A stretch of 64,000 nucleotides of DNA from Catenovulum adriaticum (GCF_026725475.1 NZ_CP109966.1:558001-622000), one strand, 5' to 3'; positions 44,629 to 55,191 are shown, counted from the first letter of the stretch. A program made the numbers and translations. Notes: generated from the sequence alone by a model not told the origin.

Positions 44629-47511
44629 ATGCTAATGCTTAAATTAACCCACCTCAGTACACTGATAAAAACCAGCTTATTAACCAGTTTAATTGTTTAT
44701 CCTGCGATAAATATTGCAGCTTTGGCCAATGAACAAGAAACAGAAGATCCTGAAACCATTACAGTGACAGGTATTCGCAATTCGTTAAAAGAGTCCGCTT
44801 ATATCAAACGTAATGCGACCCAAGTTGTAGATGTCATTACTGCTGAAGATATAGGTAAATTACCCGACAACAACATTGCAGAAGCTTTGCAACGTGTTAC
44901 CGGTTTACAAATAGGCCGTGACGCAGGAGGAGAAGGTGCAGGCTTTCAGGTACGGGGGTTAAGCCAAAACCGCGTCGAAGTAAACGGTCGCAGCTTAATC
45001 TCAAATAACTCAGACAACCGCAATAATTCTTTTACCGGTATATCTTCTGCGTTATTTGCCGGTGTTGAAGTGATTAAGTCACCCTCTGCATCAGATACAG
45101 AAGGTGCGTTAGGCGCAACCGTGCGTCTAAAAACACGTAAGCCATTTGATACCGCGCCAGAAACAGTTTCAGTCACGGCCAAATTAGGTTACGACACACT
45201 GCGCGAAGACGAGGTAGACCCTGAACTCAGTTTATTTGCCAGTAATACATGGGATTCTAGTTTAGGAGATTTTGGTGCATTGATTAACGTTTCATACCAA
45301 GATTATAATCAAAGAACCGAACAAGTTGAAAATAATGGCTGGCGTAAATTAAATGGTGCAAGTTACACCAATGGTGATGTAAATGCAGTTAACCCCGGCT
45401 ATCCGGTTTGGGTACCCCGCACCAATAGATTTCAACGCTTTGACTACGACCGTCAAAAAATAGGCCTTGATGCATCATTTCAATTTGCGCCAAATACCGA
45501 ACTTGAGTTTTTTGTAGATACTACTTTTATTCAATTTGACTCGCAACAAAGCCAACCAAAAGTTGTGGTCGACTTAAAAGGTGGCTTTTTAGGGTTTGAT
45601 TATCAAGACGAAAATTTAACGACAGTAACCCATACTGATGGTTCACAACAAGGCTTTTTAATGGCTGCAAATGTCATTTCTGAAACCAACGCTGACGACC
45701 CTGAATTTGGTCAAGCTGGCTGGGTTAAATTTAATCCAACAAATCAGTTAGGCGAAGAACAACAATACGCCCTAGCATTTGGCGGAACATACTTTAAAAA
45801 CGATTATAAATTATCGGTACAAGCACAAACATCACGCTCAACCAACGACAGTAAAAACATCAATACGAATTATCTGTTAGCTAAATCAGAAGAAGTACAA
45901 CAACAGGTAAACTACGACTTTTCAGGTAAAGGTCTGCCACAAGCTGAGATTATTTTGCCAAATAACCGAAGTGGCGCGACATTTGATGGTTTATATATGA
46001 CCAATGTTTGGGCACGTAACAACGACAAAAAAACCGGAGAAGACAGTCTAAAAATTGATTTTGAATACACGTTAGATAACGGCATTTTCACAAGCTTTGA
46101 AACGGGACTTCGCCTGGCTGACAGAACCGCGAGCCGCAAAGAATTCCAGTTGGCTGATTTAAATAACTATTTGTCTGACTTAGATCCAAGTGATCCCAAT
46201 TACGACGACAGCACCAGCGGACAAAACATGCGAATTGCATTAACAGACTTGCCGACTGAAGTGCAAAACATGATAGTGGTTACAGATGGTGAGTTTATGT
46301 CTGGCGAAGCAGGAGCAGTACCACGCAAATGGATTACGCTAGACCATATGTCTGCGCAACAATTTAAAGCCATGGGTGATATTGTTTTGGCGTTAGACGA
46401 TGATCCAAACTACAGCGGGCCGGTGTCGGCGTTTAACGAAACAGCGACCGCATGGTTTGACATTGAAGAACAAACCAGCGCAATTTATGCACAACAAAAC
46501 TTTGCCGGTGACAATTTTCGCGGTAACTTGGGGGTGCGTTATGTAAAAACAGATGCAACCGTAACCGCCAACCAAAATGGCGTACCTAAATCAGAAGAAA
46601 ATAATTATTCCGACTTTTTGCCTAGTTTTAACATCAATTTTGATTTAACCGACAAAATGAATATTCGTTTTGCTGCAGCTAAAGTGATGTCTCGCCCTAA
46701 CCCAGTAGACTTGTCACCTGCATTGAACCTAGCCGGCAATAGCCAAAGTGCAACTATTGGAAACCCAAATCTTGCGCCATTTAAAGCCACTCAATATGAT
46801 TTAAGTTACGAGTGGTATATTTCAGATACCAGCGCATTGACTGCTGCAATTTTTTATAAAGATGTCGCGTCTTTCTTTAAAACTGGAACGCGCAATGAAA
46901 TTATTGACGAAACCCAAGACCGTAACTCTGACGGCTGCACAGTCGCATTGGCCAATGAAGGAAGTGATGTAAACTGCACGGTTGCCAAAGCGCAAGAAGA
47001 TGAAGTTGTGCTGGCGTTTAAAGAAAATGGAGAATCAGGCACGATTCAAGGTTTAGAAATGAGTTGGCAGCAAGATTTTAGTGAGCTACTGCCTGCACCA
47101 TTTGACGGCTTAGGTTACGTGCTGAATTACACCCATACGGATAGCGAGCAACCGGGTCAAAATTTTAACCAAGTAACGGGCGAAGAGTTGCCACTGCCAA
47201 ATCTTTCAAAAAATAGCTACAACGCGATTGTTTATTACGAAAAAGATGATGTAGGCGTGCGGTTTGCCTACAACTATCGCGATGAACGATTGTTATCCAA
47301 CAGCCAAGGTGGTTTAGCTAAATATGCTGATGCATATGACCAGCTAGATGTATCAATAGATTACGCATTAAATGACCAAGTTAACTTATTCTTTAGCGGC
47401 AGCAATGTTTTGGACAGCGACGTTTACGAATATGTTGGCATCTCTGATGCAACCTTTAGATATCGTAAAACCGGTCCGCGCTATACTATGGGTTTACGTG
47501 CTAAATTTTAG
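44629..47511 (+). CDS. TonB-dependent receptor (TIGR01782-like)
   Basis: The 960-residue outer-membrane receptor has a signal peptide (near ALA-NE), a TonB-box-like ETITVTGI at about 42-49, and a plug with AEDIGKLPDNNIAEALQ-type sequence, GAGFQVRGLSQNRVEVNG and SPSASDTEGALGATVRLKT. The barrel ends GPRYTMGLRAKF with the terminal aromatic residue needed for assembly. It is most like the receptor at 6064-9402 but has no lipoprotein partner genes. Start ATG 44629 (ATG at 44635 is also possible). A clean terminator follows. Confidence 0.93.
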   Translation: MLMLKLTHLSTLIKTSLLTSLIVYPAINIAALANEQETEDPETITVTGIRNSLKESAYIKRNATQVVDVITAEDIGKLPDNNIAEALQRVTGLQIGRDAGGEGAGFQVRGLSQNRVEVNGRSLISNNSDNRNNSFTGISSALFAGVEVIKSPSASDTEGALGATVRLKTRKPFDTAPETVSVTAKLGYDTLREDEVDPELSLFASNTWDSSLGDFGALINVSYQDYNQRTEQVENNGWRKLNGASYTNGDVNAVNPGYPVWVPRTNRFQRFDYDRQKIGLDASFQFAPNTELEFFVDTTFIQFDSQQSQPKVVVDLKGGFLGFDYQDENLTTVTHTDGSQQGFLMAANVISETNADDPEFGQAGWVKFNPTNQLGEEQQYALAFGGTYFKNDYKLSVQAQTSRSTNDSKNINTNYLLAKSEEVQQQVNYDFSGKGLPQAEIILPNNRSGATFDGLYMTNVWARNNDKKTGEDSLKIDFEYTLDNGIFTSFETGLRLADRTASRKEFQLADLNNYLSDLDPSDPNYDDSTSGQNMRIALTDLPTEVQNMIVVTDGEFMSGEAGAVPRKWITLDHMSAQQFKAMGDIVLALDDDPNYSGPVSAFNETATAWFDIEEQTSAIYAQQNFAGDNFRGNLGVRYVKTDATVTANQNGVPKSEENNYSDFLPSFNINFDLTDKMNIRFAAAKVMSRPNPVDLSPALNLAGNSQSATIGNPNLAPFKATQYDLSYEWYISDTSALTAAIFYKDVASFFKTGTRNEIIDETQDRNSDGCTVALANEGSDVNCTVAKAQEDEVVLAFKENGESGTIQGLEMSWQQDFSELLPAPFDGLGYVLNYTHTDSEQPGQNFNQVTGEELPLPNLSKNSYNAIVYYEKDDVGVRFAYNYRDERLLSNSQGGLAKYADAYDQLDVSIDYALNDQVNLFFSGSNVLDSDVYEYVGISDATFRYRKTGPRYTMGLRAKF

Positions 47512-47535
47512 TGAGTCTTGCTGCTTCATATACAG

Positions 47536-47566
47536 GGTCTAGTATTGCTGCTAGACCTTCTTTTTT
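47536..47566 (+). terminator. Intrinsic terminator of the TonB receptor
   Basis: GGTCTAG/CTAGACC (7 bp, 8-nt loop) is followed by TTCTTTTTTAT, 25 bp past the receptor stop. Confidence 0.8.
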
Positions 47567-47568
47567 AT

Positions 47569-47830
47569 CCAGCTAGCTCACTAAGTGAAATCTAAGCCTT
47601 GTTTAAACGAACATACTTTTGTAGCAAATAGGCTAGGTCACCTAAGTGACGTACTCTTTCTACTGTAAGTAAATTTCAGACAGAAAAAGACGTTAATATT
47701 TAACTTTTACAGTGTTATAAAATAACACGGCTTTACGCTAAAAGTTTAATTTTTATGATGGTATTTAGAAACCTATACCACTTCAATCTATTATTTAGCT
47801 TTTTTCTTATCGAATACCTCAATCAAAAAG
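47569..47830. other. Spacer between convergent transcription units
   Basis: This stretch lies between the receptor and chemoreceptor terminators. I see no gene in it, only a small GTCAC-N4-GTGAC repeat at 47637-47650. Confidence 0.4.
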
Positions 47831-47859
47831 TGTAGTGGCCAAATTACTCTGCCACTACA
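47831..47859 (-). terminator. Intrinsic terminator of the chemoreceptor gene
   Basis: A 9-bp stem TGTAGTGGC/GCCACTACA with an 11-nt loop is followed on the minus strand by CTTTTTG, 31 bp past the chemoreceptor stop. Confidence 0.75.
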
Positions 47860-47889
47860 CTCACGCGGGATAAACCCACTGCTACGATT

Positions 47890-49956
47890 TTAATTGAAAT
47901 GAAACACACTAATATCGCGTTTTAAATCAGCGCCTTTTTGGATTAATGTTTTAGTTGCTTCAACCGTTTGACTGCCTTGTTCATACATACTAGCAGAATC
48001 ATCTTTAATCACATGAATACGGCGGTTAATTTCATCTGCGGCATTCGTCTGCTCTTCAGTTGCCACAGCAATTTGTGTCGCCATATCGGTAATTTTATCA
48101 AGTTCTGATTTAATCAAGCTAAAAGCATTGGTACTTTTTTGCACACTTTCTACGGTTTCTTGCCCACTACTTTGCAGGATCGACATTTTTTGAGTGGCTT
48201 CTTCTGCGCCATTTATCAGGGTTTCAATTTGAGCTTGTATTTGCTCTGTCGACTCATGGGTGCGTTTAGATAAGTTACGTACCTCGTCAGCGACCACAGC
48301 AAATCCTCGGCCTTGTTCGCCTGCTCTGGCCGCTTCTATGGCTGCATTTAATGCCAGTAAGTTGGTTTGCTCTGAGATCCCTTTGATCACCTGTAAAATA
48401 TGGCTAATTTGATTCGCTTCATTATTTAAATTTGCCACCATTTTGCTGGTATCATCAAGCTCTTCAAACAGCGCATTCATCGCGAGTTTGCTCGATTGAG
48501 CATCTTTTTCACTTTCGATTGATAAGTTGTATGCACGTTTAACCGTATCAGAGGTTGATGAAGTCATGGTAGACACTTCATATATAGTGGATGTCATTTG
48601 GTTAATTGCGACCGAAATACTATCAGTTGCTTCTTTTTGATTATCAATTAATTTCATTGAATCACTGACCGAGGTGGAAACACTTTTAGTCGTCTGATCC
48701 ATCGTGACAATTTGTTCCTGTACTGTCGATAAGGTTTTTTCAAATGTTTGGGTCAGTGAATTAAAAGCATTGCCAACTAAACTGAGTTCATTGTTGCCTT
48801 CTATATGACTACGCAAAGTCATATCTTTACTTTGTGCCAAAGTAGTTAAGCCAGTCATCAGTTGCTTAAGTGGCGTGTTGATACTGCGAATAATTTGATA
48901 CGAAACTACTGACAATACGAGTAATAATACGATAATCGCTATGATGGTGTTAAATACCGCACTTTTTGCATCTGCCATTAAAGCATTTTTGCTAGTTTCT
49001 ATTTTGTTTAAAACATGATTAATGACTTTTGCATACGCATTGTTAATTTGCTCGCTGGTATTCAGCCATTCTGTTTTATCCATAGGTAAAGGCTGAGCAA
49101 TCAATTCACCGGCTTCTTTTCTTATTTTTCGATAATTCTGCAATGTGCTGGTATAAAAAGCTTGGCTACGTAAATGTTGATTAAAATAATCAATACTTTG
49201 CTGAGGCGCAAAACTAATAAAATAATTAAGATAACTGGCCTCTAACGCTGCTAATTTTAAAATGTCACCATAATTATTAATGGTTAAATTACCTACAATG
49301 CCTGCATAAATATGCCCAACTAAAAAAGATGAAGCATCTTTTGCATACACTAAATTTTGATAAGCGTTTGCCAACAACGAAAGCTCTGGGTTGCTGCTAG
49401 ATAAAATAACCACTTGCTTAGAGCTATCAATTAAACTATCAATCGTATTTTGGATGGTTAAAATGGTCCAAATTTTAGAGCCATTAGGATCAGTTTCATC
49501 TTTAACATTTTTAAGTCTTTTATTGGCTAAAGATCGGACAAATTCAAGTTTATCAAAACTGGTTTTAATTTCTGTAAGATCTTTTTGCAACCTTGGAAAA
49601 GACTCAAATTTTTGGCTGTCGGCAATAAATGTTTGATAGTTTTTTAATGCATCATCTGATATCGCCCGCCGATCTAACATATTTTGTTTAAACTCTAACC
49701 CTACTTCATGAATACGCGACCCTGGGCCAAGGTACATTTTAGTATAAAGTAACTCTTGCTGAAGCGCAGAAATCGCCGGAGATACTACATATATATACTC
49801 TTGCAATATCTCTAGCTGTTCAATTTTTTTAACGGCTGCATTGGCATTTTGGTATCTTTCTAAAGCAAAAAATAAGCTGACAAGTAATGGAATTAGCACC
49901 AATAATATTATTCTGGTTTTGATTTTAATATGGTTAATTATTTTCATATTTTTCAT
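47890..49956 (-). CDS. Methyl-accepting chemotaxis protein with NIT-like sensor
   Basis: The 688-residue chemoreceptor has a first membrane helix at about 16-32, a large periplasmic helical sensor (about 33-330) resembling the NIT (nitrate/nitrite-type) four-helix domain (ALQQELLYTKMYLGPGSR), a second helix at about 333-357 and HAMP after it. The cytoplasmic hairpin tip is seen as NLLALNAAIEAARAGEQGRG near residue 540. It would signal through CheW/CheA. The ligand is unknown; its place beside a TRAP carrier and sugar kinase suggests a sugar-related cue, but this may be chance. The C-terminus lacks the NWETF pentapeptide. Confidence 0.9.
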   Translation of the reverse strand: MKNMKIINHIKIKTRIILLVLIPLLVSLFFALERYQNANAAVKKIEQLEILQEYIYVVSPAISALQQELLYTKMYLGPGSRIHEVGLEFKQNMLDRRAISDDALKNYQTFIADSQKFESFPRLQKDLTEIKTSFDKLEFVRSLANKRLKNVKDETDPNGSKIWTILTIQNTIDSLIDSSKQVVILSSSNPELSLLANAYQNLVYAKDASSFLVGHIYAGIVGNLTINNYGDILKLAALEASYLNYFISFAPQQSIDYFNQHLRSQAFYTSTLQNYRKIRKEAGELIAQPLPMDKTEWLNTSEQINNAYAKVINHVLNKIETSKNALMADAKSAVFNTIIAIIVLLLVLSVVSYQIIRSINTPLKQLMTGLTTLAQSKDMTLRSHIEGNNELSLVGNAFNSLTQTFEKTLSTVQEQIVTMDQTTKSVSTSVSDSMKLIDNQKEATDSISVAINQMTSTIYEVSTMTSSTSDTVKRAYNLSIESEKDAQSSKLAMNALFEELDDTSKMVANLNNEANQISHILQVIKGISEQTNLLALNAAIEAARAGEQGRGFAVVADEVRNLSKRTHESTEQIQAQIETLINGAEEATQKMSILQSSGQETVESVQKSTNAFSLIKSELDKITDMATQIAVATEEQTNAADEINRRIHVIKDDSASMYEQGSQTVEATKTLIQKGADLKRDISVFHFN

Positions 49957-50033
49957 CCAATGTTGGGGCTAAATGCCTGCTGAATTTTTGCAAATAACAC
50001 TTTGGCAAACATCAACAGGCTTTATTTAAATGA

Positions 50034-51326
50034 CTAAATTAAACCTAATAATTTAGGTAAATATTCACTAATACTTGGAAAGCTGGTCACTAATACCAGT
50101 GCAGCGACCATGGCAGCATACAATGGCAATATGGGGCGTATTATTTGACTAATCCCGACTTTAGCAATACTACAACCAACAAATAAAACACTCCCCACTG
50201 GCGGTGTACATAAACCAATTGACAGGTTTAAGATCATCATGATCCCAAAATGTAATGGTGATAAACCTAAAGATTCAGCCACAGGCAACAAGATAGGCGT
50301 AAATATTAATACGGCTGGCGTCATGTCCATAAAAGTGCCAATTAATAACAAGGTAATATTAATAATCAGGAGAATAACCAAAGGATTTTCTGACAAACTC
50401 AACAAGGTTTCACTAATAGATTGCGGGATAAAAGCGTATGACATTAACCACGACATGGCAGACGAGGCACCAATTAATAACATAACAATCGCTGTTGTAT
50501 TAACGGACTTTAATAGCAATGGGTATAAATCTTTCACTTTAAGCTGACGATAAAATACCAGCGAAAGTGCTAAAGAATATAATACCGCAATAGCCCCCGC
50601 CTCTGTGGGTGTAAAAAAGCCAGCGATAATGCCGCCAATAATTAAAACAATTAATAATAAGCTGGGCACGGCGCCAAACAACGCGGGCCAGAATGGTTCA
50701 ATTGCTTCACTAGACAAAGGCTGAATATTTTTTCGTTTAACGTAGATTGCACAAGCGGCAATCAACAATAAAGTGACTAAAATACCCGGTAAATAGCCTG
50801 CAATAAATAATGCCGCAATGGATACGCCACCGCTTGCTAACGAATATACAATTAAAATATTACTCGGTGGTATTAACATACCTGTGGTTGCTGCCGTTAC
50901 GGTAACAGCTGTGCTAAATGGCTTATCGTACCCTTCTTTTTTCATCGCCGGGATCATAAAACCACCAATGGCAGAAGTAGCCGCAACCGATGAGCCTGAA
51001 ATAGAACCAAATAATGCACATGAAATTACATTTACAAATGCTAAACCACCGGGTAAACGTCCAACCAACACTTTTGCAAAACTAATCAACCTAGCAGCAA
51101 TACCACCCTGCCCCATTAAATAACCAGACAATATAAAAAATGGAATAGCTAATAAAGCAAAACTATCTATACCAGCAGTCAGCCGCTGCGCTATTGTCGT
51201 TAAAGCCGGCAAAGTATCAATGGTGGCCAACATAGTCACCAAGGTGGCAAATATAATGGCCAATGCAATAGGCAAGTTAATTAACAATAAAACGGCAAAT
51301 ACACCAAATAAAATTGCACTAGTCAT
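50034..51326 (-). CDS. TRAP transporter large permease (DctM type)
   Basis: The 430-residue protein has about 12 membrane helices and the DctM signatures GGIAARLI and GLCTPPVGSVLFVG. It is the transport subunit of a tripartite ATP-independent periplasmic system that uses the sodium or proton gradient. Its start overlaps the small-permease stop by 8 bp. In the operon the order is binding protein, small permease, large permease. TRAP systems carry mostly carboxylates, including sugar acids. With a sugar kinase upstream, a sugar acid or a pentose-like ligand is plausible, as in the YiaMNO/L-xylulose kinase set of E. coli. Confidence 0.93.
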   Translation of the reverse strand: MTSAILFGVFAVLLLINLPIALAIIFATLVTMLATIDTLPALTTIAQRLTAGIDSFALLAIPFFILSGYLMGQGGIAARLISFAKVLVGRLPGGLAFVNVISCALFGSISGSSVAATSAIGGFMIPAMKKEGYDKPFSTAVTVTAATTGMLIPPSNILIVYSLASGGVSIAALFIAGYLPGILVTLLLIAACAIYVKRKNIQPLSSEAIEPFWPALFGAVPSLLLIVLIIGGIIAGFFTPTEAGAIAVLYSLALSLVFYRQLKVKDLYPLLLKSVNTTAIVMLLIGASSAMSWLMSYAFIPQSISETLLSLSENPLVILLIINITLLLIGTFMDMTPAVLIFTPILLPVAESLGLSPLHFGIMMILNLSIGLCTPPVGSVLFVGCSIAKVGISQIIRPILPLYAAMVAALVLVTSFPSISEYLPKLLGLI

Positions 51327-51825
51327 TTGTATTCTCCTGCTCAGGTAAACTGGTTTCCAGTGTCAGATAAAAATTGATGCTATAAAGCAAAAACAAGACC
51401 CCGCTAAGCGGTACTACAGTATAAATAAAAGCCACAGGTACATTTAACACAGGCGAATATTGTTCAAATTCCCAAGTCATATAAACCAAATTACAGCCGC
51501 CAATAATTAATACTGAGACGGCAAATATCGCAACTAATACACAACAAAAACGGTATATTTTACGGGCTTTATCAGCTGATATTTTTTGAATTAATAGGTC
51601 AAAACCAAGATGGCTATGCGTGCTGTAAGCATATGCACCGCCCAATAAACTGATCCAAATTAATAAAAAACGAGCAATTTCTTCTGTAAATGAGCTAGGT
51701 TGCGGCAAAATAAAACGAGTCAGTACTTGCCAAGTGACATCAACCACCAATAAAACCAGCATAACAGCCAGCATTAAACGGATAATTGAATTAAGTTGAG
51801 TTAAAAATGATTGCAAAGATCTCAT
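51319..51825 (-). CDS. TRAP transporter small permease (DctQ type)
   Basis: The 168-residue protein has four membrane helices and the DctQ marks WQVLTRFILPQPSSFTEEIARFLLIWISLLGG (written here only for recognition as WQVLTRF ... TEEIARFLLIW). It pairs with the large permease. The ATGA overlap with the binding-protein gene shows translational coupling. Confidence 0.9.
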   Translation of the reverse strand: MRSLQSFLTQLNSIIRLMLAVMLVLLVVDVTWQVLTRFILPQPSSFTEEIARFLLIWISLLGGAYAYSTHSHLGFDLLIQKISADKARKIYRFCCVLVAIFAVSVLIIGGCNLVYMTWEFEQYSPVLNVPVAFIYTVVPLSGVLFLLYSINFYLTLETSLPEQENTND

Positions 51826-52820
51826 AGTTGGCGCCCTAATTTTTTAATATCAGCCACTAATTGCTCAAGCGGTGTGCCTTCAAGTTGTTTATAAATTGGC
51901 TCGACACTTTTTTGGAATTGCGTTTTGTCAGCTCGAATCACTTCAACACCAGCTTCTTTCACTTTGTTGAGTGACATTTGAGTCGACTCAGCCCATAATT
52001 TTTTCTGGTACTGGGTTGCTAATGCCATTGCTTCTTTTAGCCAAGCTTGCTCTTGTTTAGATAAATTATTCCAAGTGTGGGTGCCAATAATGATAACGTC
52101 TGGAATTGAAGTATGTTCATCTAATAAGTAATATTGGCTGACTTCATAATGTTTAGAGTAATAAAAACTGGGCGGGTTATTTTCTGCCCCTTCAACGATA
52201 CCTTGTTGCAGGGCTGTGTAGAGCTCACCCCAACTAATAGGCGTGGCAGCACCACCCATAGTATTAACCATAGTCACAGCACTTTGACTGCTCATTACTC
52301 GAATTTTTAACCCTTTTAAATCGTCTGGCTGAGTGACTTTATCTTTTGTTGTATAAAAACTTCGGCTACCGGCATCAAAATAGCCTAACCCTTTGATATT
52401 AAAATCTTGCCCTGAATCTAATAACTCGCGACCTATTGAGCCCGATAAGGTTGCCCAAAAATGTTCTTGGTCTTGAAATAAATAAGGCAAACTAAATACT
52501 TTCATGCCTGAAACAAAGGTTTCAAGCGTACTGGCCGATACTTTGGTCATATCCATGCTGCCAATTTGAATCAGCTCAATAATTTCTCTTTCAGAGCCCA
52601 GCTGACCAGATGGATATAAAACAAGATCCATCTGACCATTAGATATACGCTGTAACTCGGTATTCATATATTCTAAAGATTGGTGCACTGGATGTTGTAT
52701 ATCTAACCCGTGTGCAATTCGAAGTGATTTTGTGCTGTCAGTTAATTCACCACAGGCATTTAATAAAACAATCATCAATGCCGAGGTGATGCTTTTTGTA
52801 ATAAAACGCATATTAGTCAC
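51822..52820 (-). CDS. TRAP transporter substrate-binding protein (DctP type), possible lipoprotein
   Basis: The 332-residue protein matches the DctP family: RIAHGLDIQHPVHQSLEYM, GSEREIIELIQIGSMDM, LKIRVMSSQSAV with the Arg that usually binds the ligand carboxylate, and GAENNPPSFYYSKHYEV. Presence of that Arg favours an acid ligand. The signal peptide ends LLNAC (Cys23), a weak lipobox, so it may be tethered; most Gram-negative TRAP binding proteins are free. GTG 52820 has AGAG at a good distance; ATG 52811 is the alternative. First gene of the TRAP operon, with 252 bp to the kinase gene upstream. Confidence 0.9.
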   Translation of the reverse strand: MTNMRFITKSITSALMIVLLNACGELTDSTKSLRIAHGLDIQHPVHQSLEYMNTELQRISNGQMDLVLYPSGQLGSEREIIELIQIGSMDMTKVSASTLETFVSGMKVFSLPYLFQDQEHFWATLSGSIGRELLDSGQDFNIKGLGYFDAGSRSFYTTKDKVTQPDDLKGLKIRVMSSQSAVTMVNTMGGAATPISWGELYTALQQGIVEGAENNPPSFYYSKHYEVSQYYLLDEHTSIPDVIIIGTHTWNNLSKQEQAWLKEAMALATQYQKKLWAESTQMSLNKVKEAGVEVIRADKTQFQKSVEPIYKQLEGTPLEQLVADIKKLGRQL

Positions 52821-52947
52821 TAAACTCTGCCCATAAAATTAACAAAAAAAATACATAGGTTATTGTATATCGAAAACATTTGACTTGAAATGACTATTTT
52901 AGATTTTTTATCGTTAATTTTGGATTTATATGCTTGATAGGAGAGAT

Positions 52948-52982
52948 TAAAGGTTACTAAAAAAACAAATTAGCAACCTTTA
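52948..52982 (-). terminator. Hairpin between kinase and TRAP genes
   Basis: TAAAGGTT and AACCTTTA pair (with inner CTAA/TTAG after one mismatch). It lies past the kinase stop at 53073. No T-run follows on the minus strand, so it is weak as a terminator. Confidence 0.4.
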
Positions 52983-53072
52983 TTATACAATTTAAGAAAT
53001 GATTAAGCTTATTATTTGTAGTTGATTAATACCCAACCGCATCATATTTTCAATGCTTGGAGATTTAAATAA

Positions 53073-54467
53073 CTACAAGTTTTCTTGAATAGCTGACAGC
53101 CATTGCGCTTTATACTGTACTAAGTTTTCTATACTGGTTTTTAATGCTGGCTCAACTTTGGGTTCATCAAATGATTTACCCCATGACATTAACTGAGCCA
53201 CGCCTTGCACTGTGCCTGTTGTATCGGTTGATAAATAAACATTTTGATCACCTCGTAACTGCGATAATAAACCGCATAAAAAAGGATTTTTCAAAAAAGC
53301 CCCTTCAATATAAATATCACCAGAAACCTTCAATGTATCCAACTGATAGTCGAGCATTAATGCACAATACAAAGAAGCTAAAGCCGCACCTTTAATTGTT
53401 TTTTTATTACCCAAAATACAGCCTTCACTGTGACCAAAAGGTCCACTGCCACCACTAAAATCAGGCAAAGCAAATACATTTGAGTTAATCACATGCTGGA
53501 TATCTTGTGCTGAAAATTTATCGGCAACATTAGCGCCAAATCGCTTACAGATACTTGCAAATTCACGCCCCCCCATAAATCTTGCACAAGCAACCGCTTT
53601 GCCGGTCGCATCAATATTTGCCAGCATATCTTTATCTTTAGATAAATTTTCAAGTGAGACGTTAGCCGCCATGCTAATTGTCCACGTACCGGTTGAAATA
53701 ACGGTAAAAGGACGATCATCTTGAGAAACGCGATACCGCAAAAAGCTTGCGTTGCTGTCATGAATTCCGACATGTACTTGGCATTGCTCACCTAGCCCCC
53801 AAGCTTGTGCTAACTGAGGTTTAATTTGACCAACGCAATGCCATGGCGGCATCACTTTTGGAAATAAGTGACGCCAATTCATGGTATCAACCAAGCTTGA
53901 AAAGTCATTATCCGCTATAGACCATAAATCGGTATGACACCCCAATGAGGTAATATCTGTACTGACTTCGCCAGTTAATTTCCATGCCCAATATTGTGGA
54001 TACATTAAAATATCAGTACATTGATTAAATTTAGTTGCAAAGTGGTGTTGCAGCCAAAATAACTGTTTGCCAAGGTTTAAACCTGCAGGCAATGGCGGCG
54101 AAAATGTTTTTTCGTATAAGGGTTTAACGGTTAAATAAGGTTCATTAATTTTATCTAACTCGTTATATTCATAATCTAAAACGGGTAAAACCAGCTCTTC
54201 TTTATCACGGTTAATTAGAGCAGCCGTTGCACCATGCGTAGAAAAAGCAATGGCTGAAATGTGATATGAGCTCGCTAATAATTTAATATTTTCACTTAAC
54301 CATGTCCAAATATAATCAACATCAACACTTGGATACGCTCCTGAAGAATCAATGACATTATTAGTTTGCTCAGTACGAACAGGGTTATTTCTTGCGTCTA
54401 ATAAGCAAATTTTGATATGAGTTTTGCCTATATCTACAACTAATGAATTTAAAGACTGATCTGACAC
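53073..54467 (-). CDS. FGGY-family carbohydrate kinase
   Basis: The 464-residue kinase has the ribonuclease-H-like ATPase fold twice. VVDIGKTHIKICLLD (about 9-23) is the N-terminal phosphate loop, GIHDSNAS carries the likely catalytic Asp237, and TVISTGTWTISM is the second phosphate-binding strand. It resembles the L-fuculokinase / YgcE branch more than AraB or XylB, but the sugar cannot be named. Other FGGY members act on L-rhamnulose, L-xylulose or L-ribulose. GTG start with AAAGG nine bases upstream. It is divergent from the lacI-MFS-lacI operon, so it is a likely target of those repressors. No isomerase or aldolase for its product is in the window. Confidence 0.88.
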   Translation of the reverse strand: MSDQSLNSLVVDIGKTHIKICLLDARNNPVRTEQTNNVIDSSGAYPSVDVDYIWTWLSENIKLLASSYHISAIAFSTHGATAALINRDKEELVLPVLDYEYNELDKINEPYLTVKPLYEKTFSPPLPAGLNLGKQLFWLQHHFATKFNQCTDILMYPQYWAWKLTGEVSTDITSLGCHTDLWSIADNDFSSLVDTMNWRHLFPKVMPPWHCVGQIKPQLAQAWGLGEQCQVHVGIHDSNASFLRYRVSQDDRPFTVISTGTWTISMAANVSLENLSKDKDMLANIDATGKAVACARFMGGREFASICKRFGANVADKFSAQDIQHVINSNVFALPDFSGGSGPFGHSEGCILGNKKTIKGAALASLYCALMLDYQLDTLKVSGDIYIEGAFLKNPFLCGLLSQLRGDQNVYLSTDTTGTVQGVAQLMSWGKSFDEPKVEPALKTSIENLVQYKAQWLSAIQENL

Positions 54468-55191
54468 TTTTGATTACCTTTAAGTAACATTAGTAAATTA
54501 TAAAGCGATAATGCCTAATCTACTAACCTAAAATCACCACACATACCCAATACTATAACAATATTAAGAGTAACTTCAAATACAAACCAGTCAAAATAAA
54601 TCTAATTTAATCAAAACCAACAATAAATACTTGTAACTATGTTAGTTGTGTGGGAATATAGATAATATTAGTTTTGAACATAGAATCTCCAATTTTATTA
54701 ATCAAAACGATATAAATTAATTGGATAAAAGCAACCAATGCTACCCGCTAGCATCCAATTTCAGAGCGTCGTGTGTGGACAAGGATGTCCGCTTTTCTGC
54801 TGTCCCCCTCACTTATCAAGCTATCTTTTTATTTCACTTTATAAAACAAACCCACCCTGTATAAAAATTAAACACTATGCTCAGGACAAGATCATACTTT
54901 AATATATCGCCAATATTTAAATGGGAGAGCCATAATTTAGCACACTGGATTTTGTGCCAGACAAATCTTAAGTAATTGCATCCATGCAGTGTATTTTCAG
55001 GACGAAAAATCCAAGCTTACATGGCAAGCAGCGTTTTTGTGACAATGATGGGCTACTTGCGCCACTTCGCTAGTTTGTGGAAAAGTGTTCAACTATTATT
55101 TTGCCCTGAAACTATGTTCTGTTTGCCAATCAAAATACAAATATGGGTTGGTGTTTTTTGCGAAGCCGCTCATTGTAAAAGCGAGTTAAAC

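Noticed and set aside
47637..47650. GTCAC-CTAA-GTGAC repeat as a further regulator site
   Set aside because: It lies between convergent genes downstream of a terminator, where no promoter is expected; probably chance.
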